A stretch of 64,000 nucleotides of DNA from Devosia equisanguinis (GCF_900631955.1 NZ_UZWD01000022.1:62001-126000), one strand, 5' to 3'; counted from the stretch's first letter, positions 54,317-63,772 are shown. Notes: generated by a model not told the origin, from the letters alone. Made by a program: numbers and translations.

Positions 54317-54841
54317 GTGGCCGAGTTCGGGGATACACGACAGGCAGTTTCGATCGGTCCGCGCATTGTGGCGTCGGGCGGGTTCGACATGCTCTATCGC
54401 GAAGGCATGGCCTTGATCGAAACGGTCGCTGCCTATCTTGACGCCGAGGGACGGGCAGAAAGCCGCATCCTGCCGCGCGAGGCCGGCTTCCTCTACGCCA
54501 CCGAATCCATGCGCCTCACTACCCGTCTCATGCAGCTGGCCTCCTGGCTGCTGCTGCAGCGCGCCGTCAACGAAGGCGAGATCAGCCGCGAAAATGCCCG
54601 CTCCGAAAAGGAGAAGGTCAAGTTCTCGGCCACGCCGTCGCAGCGCGGCGGCCCGGGCTATGACCTCCTGCCTGAACGCCTGCGCGACTATATCGACCGC
54701 GGCGACCGGCTCTTTGCCCGGGTGATGCAGCTCGATGCGCTGGAACGCGGCGACGTGCCCGAGCAGACCGGCCCCAACAATGCCAATGGCATTGCCGACC
54801 AGCTCGCTCGCCTCAAGGCCGCCTTCAACCGCGTCGACTGA
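54317..54841 (+). CDS. rcdA: RcdA, DUF1465 adaptor for regulated CtrA proteolysis
   Basis: 174 aa. The DUF1465 three-helix core is present: FDMLYREGMALIETVAAYLD, SRILPREAGFLYATESMRLT, TRLMQLASWLLLQRAVNEGE, and a disordered C-terminus. RcdA links CpdR-primed ClpXP to CtrA and other substrates in Caulobacter. The start is GTG 54317 with GGAGG four bases upstream. CpdR and ClpXP are outside the window. A terminator lies between it and the CtrA box at 54072, so rcdA needs a separate promoter or read-through. Confidence 0.92.
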   Translation: MAEFGDTRQAVSIGPRIVASGGFDMLYREGMALIETVAAYLDAEGRAESRILPREAGFLYATESMRLTTRLMQLASWLLLQRAVNEGEISRENARSEKEKVKFSATPSQRGGPGYDLLPERLRDYIDRGDRLFARVMQLDALERGDVPEQTGPNNANGIADQLARLKAAFNRVD

Positions 54842-54847
54842 TCCCCG

Positions 54848-55168
54848 TCACGCCCCGCGCGGCGCGAGGAAGATCACGGCGGCACCGGCAATGGCGAGAC
54901 CGGCGCCGATCATGTCCCAGCGATCCGGCCTGATCCCCTCCACGCCCATCATGAAGAGCACCGAAGCCAGGATGTAGATGCCGCCATAAAGCGCGAAAGC
55001 GCGTCCGGCGCTGTCCATGCCGCTCAGGGCCAGCAACAGACCGAAAAATCCAAGGGCCGCAAGCGCCGGTACCCACATCCAGAGCTGCCCTTGGCGCACC
55101 GCGAGCCAGATCAGATAGCAGCCGATGATTTCAAAGACGGCCGCCCCCAGAAAAATGACGAAGGCCAT
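54848..55168 (-). CDS. ynfA: YnfA-family (UPF0060) small membrane protein
   Basis: 106 aa with four hydrophobic helices. FEIIGCYLIWLAVRQG, the conserved AFALYGGIYILASVLFMMGVEG and PDRWDMIGAGLAIAGAAVI are family blocks. YnfA relatives belong to the drug/metabolite transporter superfamily (SMR-like); some are reported to export toxic compounds. GGAG eight bases before the ATG. It converges on rcdA with 6 bp between stops. Confidence 0.94.
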   Translation of the reverse strand: MAFVIFLGAAVFEIIGCYLIWLAVRQGQLWMWVPALAALGFFGLLLALSGMDSAGRAFALYGGIYILASVLFMMGVEGIRPDRWDMIGAGLAIAGAAVIFLAPRGA

Positions 55169-55185
55169 GGCACCCGCTCCAACAA

Positions 55186-55213
55186 AAAAGCCCGGCGCAA
55201 TGGCCGGGCTTTT
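55186..55213 (-). terminator. Intrinsic terminator of rpmE
   Basis: AAAAGCCCGGC and GCCGGGCTTTT form an 11-bp stem. On the minus strand it continues into TTGTTGG after the T-run, 22 nt after the rpmE stop, isolating ynfA from rpmE. Confidence 0.88.
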
Positions 55214-55234
55214 GTAATAGATTGTCCAGATGCC

Positions 55235-55456
55235 TTAGAGGCCCAGGCCCTTGAAGCGCTCCTTGAAGCGCGAGACACGGCCACCGCGGTCCATCAGCTG
55301 GCCCGTGCCGCCGGTCCAGGCGGGATGAGTCTTCGGGTCGATATCGAGCTGCAGCGTTTCGCCTTCCTTACCCCAAGTGGACTTGGTCTGGTAGGTGGTG
55401 CCGTCAGTCATGACCACGTTGATCATGTGGTAGTCGGGATGGATGTCACTCTTCAT
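55235..55456 (-). CDS. rpmE: 50S ribosomal protein L31 (cysteine-free)
   Basis: 73 aa. [20 protein letters not shown] and [20 protein letters not shown] are L31 signatures. There is no cysteine, so this is the zinc-independent (C-minus) form. GAGG seven bases before ATG 55456. It is divergent from the ABC transporter gene, a frequent linkage in Rhizobiales. Confidence 0.96.
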   Translation of the reverse strand: MKSDIHPDYHMINVVMTDGTTYQTKSTWGKEGETLQLDIDPKTHPAWTGGTGQLMDRGGRVSRFKERFKGLGL

Positions 55457-55669
55457 GGCGCGCCTCAAATCAAACGGGCGCCGCAGCGCCCGGAGAGCAG
55501 AAATCTGGTATTGGCGGGCTTCCTACAACAAGCAGGCCCCGACCGCAAGGGCATGGGAGCGGCAATTTTACCGCGCCCCGCGCAGTTGCCCGCCCCGATC
55601 GCAACACCTATATGGTGACGATCGCCGGCAGCCCGCCGGGCCCAGCAACAAATACGGCGCAATCCCAGC

Positions 55670-57487
55670 ATGACAGACCAGGCCGTGTCGGCCACGTCCG
55701 ACCCCGAAAAGATCGTGGACGAGGTCACCCAGGCGCCGCGCCGCCTGAGACCACTGCGGCGTCTATTGCCCTTCATGCTCGCCTATCCAGTGCGGTTGAG
55801 CCTGACTCTACTGTTCATGCTGGTCTCGACCATTTCCTCTCTGGCGATCCCGGCGCTCATGGGTGGGGCCATCGACGAAGGGTTTCTGGCCGAGAACCTC
55901 GAAAATGTCGGCCGCTACGGCTTCATCATCATCGCTATCGCCGCGGTCATGGCCATTGGCAGCGGCGCGCGCTTCTACTTTATCTCCGTGGTCGGCGAAC
56001 GCGTTCTTGCCGATCTGCGGCAGGCCGTGTTCACCCATCTCCTGGCGCTCGACACCCGCTATTTCGACAATCACCGCGTTGGTGAACTGACCAGCCGCCT
56101 CAATGGCGACGTCGCTGTCATTCGTGGCGCTGTCGGCTCCAGCTTCTCGCTCGCCCTGCGCTCCATGGTCACCATCATCGGCGCGCTGGTGATGATGATT
56201 CTGACCAGCCCTGTGCTGACCTTGGCTGTGGTCATCGCCGTGCCAGCCATACTTGTCCCGGTCATTCTATATGGCCGCCGCCTGCGCGGCATGTCGCGCA
56301 AGACCCAGGATGCGCTGGCCGATCTCTCGGCGATGGCCACCGAAATGCTGGGGGCCACGCGCACAGTGAAGGCCTTCACCCAGGAACAGGTACAGTCCGG
56401 CATTTACGACAGCCACAGCGAAGCCAGCTATCGCGCCGAAGTCCGTCGGCTCGGTGCCCGCTCGCTTCTCGTGGCGCTGGTCATGTTCCTCGGCACCAGC
56501 GCACTTGTTGGCCTCGTCTGGTGGGGCGCACGCGCCGTGTTCGACGGCTCGGTGACGGCCGGGCAGCTGGCCCAGTTCCTTGTCTATGCGCTGATGGCTT
56601 CAGGCGCGCTGACCAACGTCTCCGAAGTGCTGGGCACGCTGCAGACCGTAGCCGGCTCTACCGAACGGCTGATGGAGATTCTCGATACCGATGCCGAGAT
56701 CAACGACCCCGCCCAGCCGGTCCCCCTGCCTACGCCCTCACCAGGCACCGTCCAGTTCGACAATGTGGATTTCTCCTATGCCGGGCCCAATGGGGAAAAG
56801 GTACTCAAGAGCCTGAACTTTTCCGTCTCCAAGGGGGAGACCGTTGCGCTCGTGGGCCCCTCCGGCTCCGGAAAATCCACCACGCTGGCGCTGCTGCAAC
56901 GCTTTTACGACGTCACTTCGGGGACGATCCGCGTCGACGGCGTCGATATCCGAAAGGTGCGCCAACAGGATCTGCGGCAGCGTTTTGCCTATGTCGAGCA
57001 GGAGCCGGTGATCTTTGCCGGCACCATTGCTGACAATATCCGTTTCGGCAAACCCGGCGCCGACATGTCCGAGGTCATCGCCGCTGCCAAGGCCGCCCTG
57101 GTGGATGATTTCGTCTCCGATCTCCCCATGGGATATGACACCGTCGTTGGCGAGCGCGGGGTCATGCTTTCGGGCGGACAAAAGCAGCGCCTCGCCATTG
57201 CCCGCGCCATCATCAAGAATGCCCCGATCCTCCTGCTTGATGAGGCCACCTCGGCACTCGACGCGCAGAGCGAGCGCCTGGTGCAACTGGCCCTCGAACA
57301 TCTGATGGCAGGGCGTACCACGCTGGTGATCGCCCATCGCCTCGCCACCATCCGCGACGCCAACACTATTCTGGTGCTCGACGATGGCCAGATCATCGAC
57401 CAGGGCACCCATGACCAATTGGTCGCCAAGGGCGGCCGCTATGCCGAGCTGGCGCGCCTGCAATTCCGCCTGGCCGAAGCCAGGTAA
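55670..57487 (+). CDS. ABC transporter, fused permease-ATPase half-transporter (MsbA-like)
   Basis: 605 aa. Six membrane helices (~35-330), then an ATPase domain: Walker A GPSGSGKS (~396), Q-loop YVEQEP, signature LSGGQKQR (~500), Walker B ILLLDEATS and H-loop IAHR. It should act as a homodimeric exporter of lipids or drugs. Substrate is unknown; gene order beside rpmE is conserved in the group, which hints at a housekeeping role. No obvious ribosome-binding site before the ATG. Confidence 0.93.
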   Translation: MTDQAVSATSDPEKIVDEVTQAPRRLRPLRRLLPFMLAYPVRLSLTLLFMLVSTISSLAIPALMGGAIDEGFLAENLENVGRYGFIIIAIAAVMAIGSGARFYFISVVGERVLADLRQAVFTHLLALDTRYFDNHRVGELTSRLNGDVAVIRGAVGSSFSLALRSMVTIIGALVMMILTSPVLTLAVVIAVPAILVPVILYGRRLRGMSRKTQDALADLSAMATEMLGATRTVKAFTQEQVQSGIYDSHSEASYRAEVRRLGARSLLVALVMFLGTSALVGLVWWGARAVFDGSVTAGQLAQFLVYALMASGALTNVSEVLGTLQTVAGSTERLMEILDTDAEINDPAQPVPLPTPSPGTVQFDNVDFSYAGPNGEKVLKSLNFSVSKGETVALVGPSGSGKSTTLALLQRFYDVTSGTIRVDGVDIRKVRQQDLRQRFAYVEQEPVIFAGTIADNIRFGKPGADMSEVIAAAKAALVDDFVSDLPMGYDTVVGERGVMLSGGQKQRLAIARAIIKNAPILLLDEATSALDAQSERLVQLALEHLMAGRTTLVIAHRLATIRDANTILVLDDGQIIDQGTHDQLVAKGGRYAELARLQFRLAEAR

Positions 57488-57509
57488 TCCCGGGCTCTGC
57501 GCAGGCCGC

Positions 57510-58223
57510 TCAAGGCTTTCCGGCCAAGAGGCAGGCATCGATCAAGTCGTAAAGCCGCGCGCGCCCAAGGATCAGCAGCCAGGGCGTGGCATCGGCCGGC
57601 ACGATTTCAACGCGCCCACCCGAGCCCTCATTGGACGTGCCCAGCAGGCCACCGGGCTCAAGGAAGAGGCCATCGAGCGGATAGAACAGGCCCAGCGATC
57701 GGCGGAAGCGGATCGGCAGCAGGGGATGCACCGATACGCGCTCGCGCCGGTCGGCCTCGAAGGCAAAGGGCCCGACCACCGCCAACGCCACATCGACCTC
57801 GTCCACCAGCAGCACATGCCGGTCAGGCGCCACCTGCAAAACCGCGCTCAGCGCTGCCAGCGTATGATCAAGCCGCTTGCCGGTCATTCCGAGCGCCAGC
57901 GTCACCGGCGCCCGGGTCGAATAGAGCGCCTTCTGGAAATCGGTGGTGATCTGCTCGGGTATGTGGATGACGCGGCTGCGGCTTTCCCAGCCGGTCCGAT
58001 CCTGCAGCGAATCGAGGTCGCCGATAATCGCCGCGGGCACCAGTCCGGCCGCCGCGATAGCGTCGGCACCGCCATCGGCACCGATCAGCACCACACCGCG
58101 CTCATGCAGGTCCTGCAGCAGCGCATTGTCGACCGTCCCACCGCCTACAATAGCGACCGGTTGATCGAAGGTGAGGGGAAGCGGCGATTCGTCGTTCAGG
58201 GAGGGGGATTGCACTCTCGGCAT
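57510..58223 (-). CDS. Thiamine pyrophosphokinase (thiamine diphosphokinase)
   Basis: 237 aa. GADGGADAI (~48-56), IIGDLDSL (~67-74) and the Asp-Lys helix TTDFQKALYST (~93) are the TPK catalytic blocks. It converts imported thiamine to TPP using ATP. GAGAG precedes the ATG. It is divergent from the TPP-riboswitch-thiBPQ operon with under 30 bp between its start and the riboswitch, so import and activation are linked. Confidence 0.93.
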   Translation of the reverse strand: MPRVQSPSLNDESPLPLTFDQPVAIVGGGTVDNALLQDLHERGVVLIGADGGADAIAAAGLVPAAIIGDLDSLQDRTGWESRSRVIHIPEQITTDFQKALYSTRAPVTLALGMTGKRLDHTLAALSAVLQVAPDRHVLLVDEVDVALAVVGPFAFEADRRERVSVHPLLPIRFRRSLGLFYPLDGLFLEPGGLLGTSNEGSGGRVEIVPADATPWLLILGRARLYDLIDACLLAGKP

Positions 58224-58245
58224 TCTCTCAATATGGTCCGCACCG

Positions 58246-58331
58246 TCTCGCTGGGGTGTTCCGGTTACCGCCGGAGCTGAGAGTTACCCATAGAACCTGA
58301 ACCAGGTCATGCTGGCGGAGGAAGTTCGAGA
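58246..58331 (+). promoter_or_regulatory. TPP riboswitch (THI element)
   Basis: Hallmarks of the THI box are present in order: CTGGGGTG (~58250), GCTGAGAGT (~58276) and ACCCATAGAACCTGAACCAG (~58286), then GCTGGCGGAGGAAG (58311-58324). It lies ~80 bp before thiB and should reduce expression of thiBPQ when TPP is abundant. The expression platform in 58332-58413 was not resolved. Confidence 0.95.
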
Positions 58332-58413
58332 TGGCAAGGGTGCATCTCGCGCATCCTCTCCATTGACAAGATCCCTTCACCCATGGCCGCAAACCATTGA
58401 AGGGAAGCAGACC

Positions 58414-59421
58414 GTGGCAAAATCCTTGACACTGGCGCTTGCGGTCCTCGTTGCCGGATTGTCCGCAGCGCCCGCATTGTCACAAGACCGTCCGACGCTC
58501 ACCATCTACACCTATGACGGCTTTGCCGCCGAATGGGGCCCCGGCCCCAAGCTCAAGCAGGGGTTCGAGGCCACCTGCAATTGCACCGTGAACTGGGTGG
58601 CCGCCGACAGTTCCATCGGCACGCTGCGCCGCGCCCAACTTGAAGGCCCAAGCACCGAGGCAGATATCCTGCTTGGCCTCGATACCGCCATTGCCGGGGA
58701 AGCCCGCGCCACCGGTCTCTTTGCCGATCACGGCCTCGACCTCAGCCATCTGGCTCTGCCCGAGACCTGGACCGATGCGCAGTTCGTGCCCTTCGACTTT
58801 TCGCACTTCGCCTTCATGCACGACACCGACACCATGCAGGTGCCGCCGGCTTCCTTCGAAGATCTGATTGCACTGCCGGATACGGTCAAGATCGCGATCC
58901 AGGATCCCCGTTCGGCCACGCCGGGCCTCGGCCTCCTGCTCTGGGTCAAGGCCGCTTATGGCGACCGCGCCCCCGAAATCTGGGCCGGTCTCAAGCCGCA
59001 TATCCTCACCATTACCCGCGAGTGGAGCGAGAGCTATTCGCTCTTTCTCAATGGCGAAGTCGACATGGTGCTCTCCTACACCACCTCGCCCGCCTACCAC
59101 ATCATCGAGGACGGCGACGACACCATCAAGGCGGCTCTGTTCAGCGAAGGCCATTTCCCGCAGATCGAAGTGGCCGGCATTCTCAAGTCTTCCGACCAGC
59201 AGGATCTGGCGCAGCAATTCCTCGCCTACCTGACCTCGCCAGAAGGCCAGAAGGTGATCCCGACAACCAATTGGATGTTCCCGGTGATCGACCTAGGCGC
59301 TGATCTCGACCCTGCTTTCGCCACGCTGCCGCAGCCGGAAAAGACACTGACCATTCCCGAACAGGACATAACGGCCAATTCTGCGGCCTGGATCGACGAG
59401 ATGCTGGCCGCCGTTCAGTAA
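58414..59421 (+). CDS. thiB: Thiamine/TPP ABC transporter substrate-binding protein ThiB
   Basis: 335 aa. The signal peptide ends PALSQ (~23). LTIYTYDGFAAEWGPGPKLK, FSHFAFMHDT and NWMFPVID are ThiB blocks. It binds thiamine, TMP or TPP in the periplasm. The start is GTG 58414, with AAGGGAAG upstream; the frame also runs into the riboswitch, but that part is not coding. First gene of thiBPQ. Confidence 0.95.
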   Translation: MAKSLTLALAVLVAGLSAAPALSQDRPTLTIYTYDGFAAEWGPGPKLKQGFEATCNCTVNWVAADSSIGTLRRAQLEGPSTEADILLGLDTAIAGEARATGLFADHGLDLSHLALPETWTDAQFVPFDFSHFAFMHDTDTMQVPPASFEDLIALPDTVKIAIQDPRSATPGLGLLLWVKAAYGDRAPEIWAGLKPHILTITREWSESYSLFLNGEVDMVLSYTTSPAYHIIEDGDDTIKAALFSEGHFPQIEVAGILKSSDQQDLAQQFLAYLTSPEGQKVIPTTNWMFPVIDLGADLDPAFATLPQPEKTLTIPEQDITANSAAWIDEMLAAVQ

Positions 59422-59453
59422 GCCAGCCCGCCTACCACATAGGGCAACAGTCG

Positions 59454-59482
59454 GCGCCTCCCACAATTGGTCTGGGAGGCGC
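59454..59482 (+). other. Intercistronic hairpin between thiB and thiP
   Basis: GCGCCTCCCA pairs perfectly over 10 bp with TGGGAGGCGC around a 9-nt loop. It is followed by AGTTTC rather than a T-run. It sits in the 96-bp gap after the binding-protein gene and may act as a partial terminator or mRNA stabiliser, allowing more ThiB than membrane components. Confidence 0.65.
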
Positions 59483-59517
59483 AGTTTCTGCACGCAAAGT
59501 CTTTCAGGAGGTGGCAG

Positions 59518-61119
59518 GTGAGAACCATGCTGACCCTTCCCCATCGTCCCTATCGCATCGCCGCCGCCACAGCCTTGTCGCTGTTGATCGCCGGCCTCAT
59601 CGCCGCGGTACTCTGGGCCATTCTTGCCGCCGCTGGCGATAGCGCTGGCACCTCGCGCATCGATATCCCACACCTTCTGCGCATGACCTCCATCCAGGCT
59701 GGCCTCACCACCGTCCTGTCGCTCGGCATCGGCACGGCTATCGCCTGGTCGCTCAATCGCCTGCGCTTTATCGGTCGGGACTTGGTAGTCGGCCTCTTCG
59801 CCGCCGCCATCGTAACCCCCGGCATGGTGGTGGCCTTCGGGCTCATCTCCATTTGGGGGCGAAATGGCTGGATCAACCAATTGAGCCAGTCGCTGTTCGG
59901 CGTCACCATAGACAGCCCCGCCTATGGGCTCTCGGGCATCCTGCTGGCCCATGTCATTCTCGACGGCGCCTTTGCGGCGCGCATTTTGCTCGCCCGGCTC
60001 GACGCCATTCCAGCCAATCGGCTCAAGGTCGGGCAGTCTCTGGCGCTGTCGGCTTGGCAACGCTTCCGGTTGATCGACTGGCCCACTTTGCGCGGCAGCC
60101 TGCCGGGGCTTGGCGCCATTATTTTCCTCCTTGCCTTCACCAGCTTTCCAATTGTCTTGCTGCTCGGCGGCGGCCCCGCCAACCAGACGCTGGAAGTGGC
60201 CATCTATTCCGCCGTCCGGCTCGATTTCGACCTTACCGGCGCGGTGCGTCTGGCGCTGACTCAGATCGCGGTCTGCGCCGTCGTCATCCTGCTCGCCTCG
60301 GCCCTCACGCCGGTTCCGGCGGCCCTTGGCCGCTCCGCCCAGCCCGCCTGGCGCGACATGGGACTGGCGCGGCTGCTGCAATGGCTGGTGCTGATCCTGG
60401 GCACAGCCACTTTCCTCCTGCCCCTGCTCTCAGTGCTGATCGACGGGCTGGCGGGGGGCTTCGGCCGTGTCCTGGCGCAGCCGAGCTTCTGGCGCGCCAC
60501 CTTGACCAGCCTGTTGATCGGCTCAGCCTCGGCGCTGCTCACTTTGCTTTTGGCACTGGGGCTGGCCCTGGGACGCAGCGCCGCCGCCACCCCAGCGCTC
60601 CGCACCGTGCTCGGCGCCCCGGCCTATGCCTATCTCGCCGTACCTGCGGTGGTGCTCTCGCTTGGCTTTTTCCTGCTCGTGCGGCAAGCGGGCATGCCCA
60701 CTGGCGTGGCGGCGCCCTTCGTTGTGGTCTTTGCCAACAGCCTTCTCGCCCTGCCCTTTGCCATCGCCACGCTCGGCCCGCCGCTCGATGCCATCGTGCG
60801 CAGCCGCGGCAAGCTGATCCGGTCGCTGGGGATCAATGGCTACAGGCAATTCCTGACCATCGAATATCCCCTGCTTGGCCGCGATATCGGGCTGATGCTG
60901 GCGCTCGCCTTCTGCTTTTCGCTCGGCGATCTCGGAGTCATTGCCTTGTTCGGCACGCAGGACTTCCAGACCCTGCCCCTGATGATGTTCCGAGCCCTCG
61001 GCGCCTATCGCAACAACGATGCCGCCGCCATCGCCGCGCTCCTACTCATCGGCACCATCACCGCCTTTGTCGGCCTTCCCCGTCTCATCGAAAGGATCGC
61101 CCATGCTCCGCGCCGATGA
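59518..61119 (+). CDS. thiP: Thiamine/TPP ABC transporter permease ThiP
   Basis: 533 aa with about twelve membrane helices in two homologous halves. Each half carries an EAA-like ATPase-contact loop (ALSAWQRFRLIDWPTLRG near 177; SLGINGYRQFLTIEYPLLG near 437). The start is GTG 59518, with AGGAGG exactly 6 nt upstream; ATG 59527 is less well spaced. It overlaps thiQ by 17 nt. Confidence 0.94.
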   Translation: MRTMLTLPHRPYRIAAATALSLLIAGLIAAVLWAILAAAGDSAGTSRIDIPHLLRMTSIQAGLTTVLSLGIGTAIAWSLNRLRFIGRDLVVGLFAAAIVTPGMVVAFGLISIWGRNGWINQLSQSLFGVTIDSPAYGLSGILLAHVILDGAFAARILLARLDAIPANRLKVGQSLALSAWQRFRLIDWPTLRGSLPGLGAIIFLLAFTSFPIVLLLGGGPANQTLEVAIYSAVRLDFDLTGAVRLALTQIAVCAVVILLASALTPVPAALGRSAQPAWRDMGLARLLQWLVLILGTATFLLPLLSVLIDGLAGGFGRVLAQPSFWRATLTSLLIGSASALLTLLLALGLALGRSAAATPALRTVLGAPAYAYLAVPAVVLSLGFFLLVRQAGMPTGVAAPFVVVFANSLLALPFAIATLGPPLDAIVRSRGKLIRSLGINGYRQFLTIEYPLLGRDIGLMLALAFCFSLGDLGVIALFGTQDFQTLPLMMFRALGAYRNNDAAAIAALLLIGTITAFVGLPRLIERIAHAPRR

Positions 61120-61741
61120 TCTGGTCTTCGCCCATCCCGGCCAAACCAGCCCCTACCATTTCAGTCTGAGCGCCGAGGCCGGCGAGGTCACCGCCATTTC
61201 CGGTGCCAGTGGCTCCGGAAAATCGACATTGCTCGATCTATTGGCCGGCTTTCTTTCCCCAAGTGCCGGAACGCTCTTGCTCGACGGCACCGACATCGCC
61301 GCCCTGCCGCCGGAAAAGCGGCCGGTCTCGCTGCTGCTGCAGGCGGACAATCTCTTCGATCACCTCACCGCCGCCGATAACGTGGCGCTTGGCCTGCCCA
61401 AGGGCATCGACAAGGGCACGGGAAAAGAAAAGGTCCGCGCCGCTCTTGCGGAGGTAGGGCTGGGCGAGTTTGCCGACAAACCGGCATCCACACTGTCAGG
61501 CGGTCAAAAGCAGCGTGTGGCCCTGGCGCGCACCTTGCTGCGTGACCGGCCCGTCCTGCTGCTCGACGAGCCGTTTTCGGCACTGGACGATGAGACGCGG
61601 CGCACGACGCGCGATCTCGTGGCCGAACTGACCCGCCGCCATGGCTGGCACACAGTGCTCGTCAGTCACCATGCCGACGACATCGCCGCTCTGGCCCAGC
61701 GCCATTATCGCTTGAGTGACGGGCGGCTCATCGCCGCCTGA
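61103..61741 (+). CDS. thiQ: Thiamine/TPP ABC transporter ATPase ThiQ
   Basis: 212 aa. Walker A GASGSGKS (34-41), signature LSGGQKQRVALAR (~130), Walker B LLLDEPFSALD, H-loop VSHHADD. It powers ThiP. The ATG lies inside the end of thiP, indicating translational coupling. Last gene of the operon. Confidence 0.95.
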   Translation: MLRADDLVFAHPGQTSPYHFSLSAEAGEVTAISGASGSGKSTLLDLLAGFLSPSAGTLLLDGTDIAALPPEKRPVSLLLQADNLFDHLTAADNVALGLPKGIDKGTGKEKVRAALAEVGLGEFADKPASTLSGGQKQRVALARTLLRDRPVLLLDEPFSALDDETRRTTRDLVAELTRRHGWHTVLVSHHADDIAALAQRHYRLSDGRLIAA

Positions 61742-61750
61742 TCGCTTTGC

Positions 61751-63724
61751 TTACGGGTTCCAGGCGGCAAACGCCTGCCGGAACAGCGCCTCCGCCTCAT
61801 CATCCTTTTCCAGGGTCAGGATGGCATTGCGGCCGGTTCCATAGACAATGGCCAGGTCGATCCAGCGCCGCGATGACAGCAATTGGGTATTGTTGGTCAC
61901 ATCGTCGCCGCTGGTGCTGAGCGCGAAGAGGAAGGAATTGCCGACAACGCGCGCTGAAGCGCCGACCAGCGCCGTGCCCGGCACCAGTTCCTCATCCTTG
62001 AGCAGCACGCCAGCCAGCGTCGAGATCGAGCCGCCGATAAAGGTATCGGAGACGTCGAAGGTGACTTCCATCAAATGGCTGGCCGGCAAGCTTGGATCGG
62101 AGTTCTTGCGAATGGTCAGCGACACCTTGAGATTGCGCGCCGGAATATTGGCCTCGGCAACCAGTGTCGGCAGGCCGATCTCGTCGACGCCTTCGCTCCA
62201 GTCCACCGTGCCCGAGAACGGCACTGCGCCGCCGCGACCATCGGTCGAGGCTTCGAGCAGCAGCGACTGACTACCGGCAAGCACGGATGGATCAACGCTG
62301 GCACTGGGGTCGTTGGTCGCCGCAATACTGGTGTCCTGCCCGGACAGCCGCTCTTCGGTCTTGGCTTCGCCATTGCTGTTGATCGATGGCAGCACGGTTT
62401 CACTGCCGCTGGGCACCACGGCCTCCGGCGTCGGCTCCAGCCTGTCTTCGGTCTCGAGTCCTTCGAGCGCGTTGGTCGGCTCCTGCGTCACCGTGGTGGC
62501 GGTGTTGCCGGGGCCCACAGCCTCTTCACCGGTTGTGCCCGGCGCAGTGGTCATTGCGTCCATCGAAGGCGTATTGGGCGTCTCGACATTCTGTGCGGTT
62601 TGCGTCGTCGTGGTCTGGGCGCGGCCGAACATCTGGTCGAGATCGACATAGCCCTCGCGCCAGGCCCAGAAGCCGGCACCGCCCACGCCAACCAGCAGAA
62701 GCGCAAACACGACGAGAAAAATGGTCACCCCGGCGCCCGAGCGCTGCTCGGCACCCACGGTGGCAAAGCCGCTGTCGTCGCTGGCATCGCCATCAAGCGC
62801 GCCAGCGGCGCGGGTTTCAGACCGATCGGGAAGCGCCTCGGTTGCTTCGCCACGAGCTTCCCGATCCAGCGTCTCGATCGCCCGTTCGATCACGCCTTCG
62901 GCTTCGCGGGCGTCATCTTCCAGATCGACCTCGCGCACACTCGAAAGCGCCGGTTCCACTGGCAAGACCGGTTCGATTGCGACCGGCTGCACCTGCGGCT
63001 GGCGCGCCAGCGCCGTGGCGCCCAGGCCTGACTCGATCCGCGGCAGGCTTGCGGGAGCAACAAAGTCGGAATTTGCCGCCAGCGGCGCGGGACTGTCACG
63101 ACGGGCGGTAAAGGACGGAGATTTGAGCGGGGTCGGCTCCACGGCGCGAAGATCGGCGCGCTGCGGTGTCTGGCTCGGCTTTGCCACCACCGGCGGTGGC
63201 AGGGGTTCAGCCGTTACCACATCGGGCTCGACGGCCTCGACCGCGGCGCCACTGGCCTCGGCTGCTTCCCCGATAATGTCCTCGATGGAGACCGGTTCCG
63301 GAACCGGCTCATCGATTTCCGGCTCCACCGGGACTGCCGCGACGGGCATCGGGGCTTGCACCTGCACCGGCTTGGGCGGCGGTGTGAATTGCGGCTGGGG
63401 GGTGACCACCGGCGCGGCGGCCTGTGGCGCGGGCGCGGGTTTGGGAACTGGCGCCACCGGAATGAGCGGCTCGCGCGGAATTGGGGCGGTGTCCCGCCCC
63501 AACATGATCACGGCTTCGCTGGCCTCTTGCTCGACCTGGCGGATACAATCTTCCAATTGCAGGCGATGTTGCGTGATTTCACGCGCCGGCAACGGCGGCT
63601 GGATGGCGCGCAACTGCCCGACCAGGGCCGTGCGTGCCTTCTCATAAACCGCGCGACGCGCGGCCCCGTTGTTCTCCGGCAGCGCCGTAATCGCACGGCG
63701 CAACAGCTCCTTGTAGTCCGCCAT
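61751..63724 (-). CDS. Large proline-rich single-pass membrane protein, unknown function
   Basis: 657 aa. Residues ~1-75 are a helical domain (MADYKELLRRAITALPENNG; VEQEASEAVI). Residues ~80-325 are a Pro/Ala/Val/Glu-rich low-complexity region. One membrane helix is at ~330-352 (VTIFLVVFALLLVGVGGAGFW), followed by an acidic linker and a C-terminal beta-rich domain (~485-650: VPFSGTVDWSEGVDE, LLSSRRWIDLAIVYGTG). The topology suggests a cytoplasmic N-terminus and periplasmic C-terminal domain. It follows purA by 48 bp on the same strand. The family was not recognised. Confidence 0.78.
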   Translation of the reverse strand: MADYKELLRRAITALPENNGAARRAVYEKARTALVGQLRAIQPPLPAREITQHRLQLEDCIRQVEQEASEAVIMLGRDTAPIPREPLIPVAPVPKPAPAPQAAAPVVTPQPQFTPPPKPVQVQAPMPVAAVPVEPEIDEPVPEPVSIEDIIGEAAEASGAAVEAVEPDVVTAEPLPPPVVAKPSQTPQRADLRAVEPTPLKSPSFTARRDSPAPLAANSDFVAPASLPRIESGLGATALARQPQVQPVAIEPVLPVEPALSSVREVDLEDDAREAEGVIERAIETLDREARGEATEALPDRSETRAAGALDGDASDDSGFATVGAEQRSGAGVTIFLVVFALLLVGVGGAGFWAWREGYVDLDQMFGRAQTTTTQTAQNVETPNTPSMDAMTTAPGTTGEEAVGPGNTATTVTQEPTNALEGLETEDRLEPTPEAVVPSGSETVLPSINSNGEAKTEERLSGQDTSIAATNDPSASVDPSVLAGSQSLLLEASTDGRGGAVPFSGTVDWSEGVDEIGLPTLVAEANIPARNLKVSLTIRKNSDPSLPASHLMEVTFDVSDTFIGGSISTLAGVLLKDEELVPGTALVGASARVVGNSFLFALSTSGDDVTNNTQLLSSRRWIDLAIVYGTGRNAILTLEKDDEAEALFRQAFAAWNP

Positions 63725-63772
63725 TGGTTACTTGGTACTCACAATTGCAGCGACGTCTTGTAGCAAAATTTT

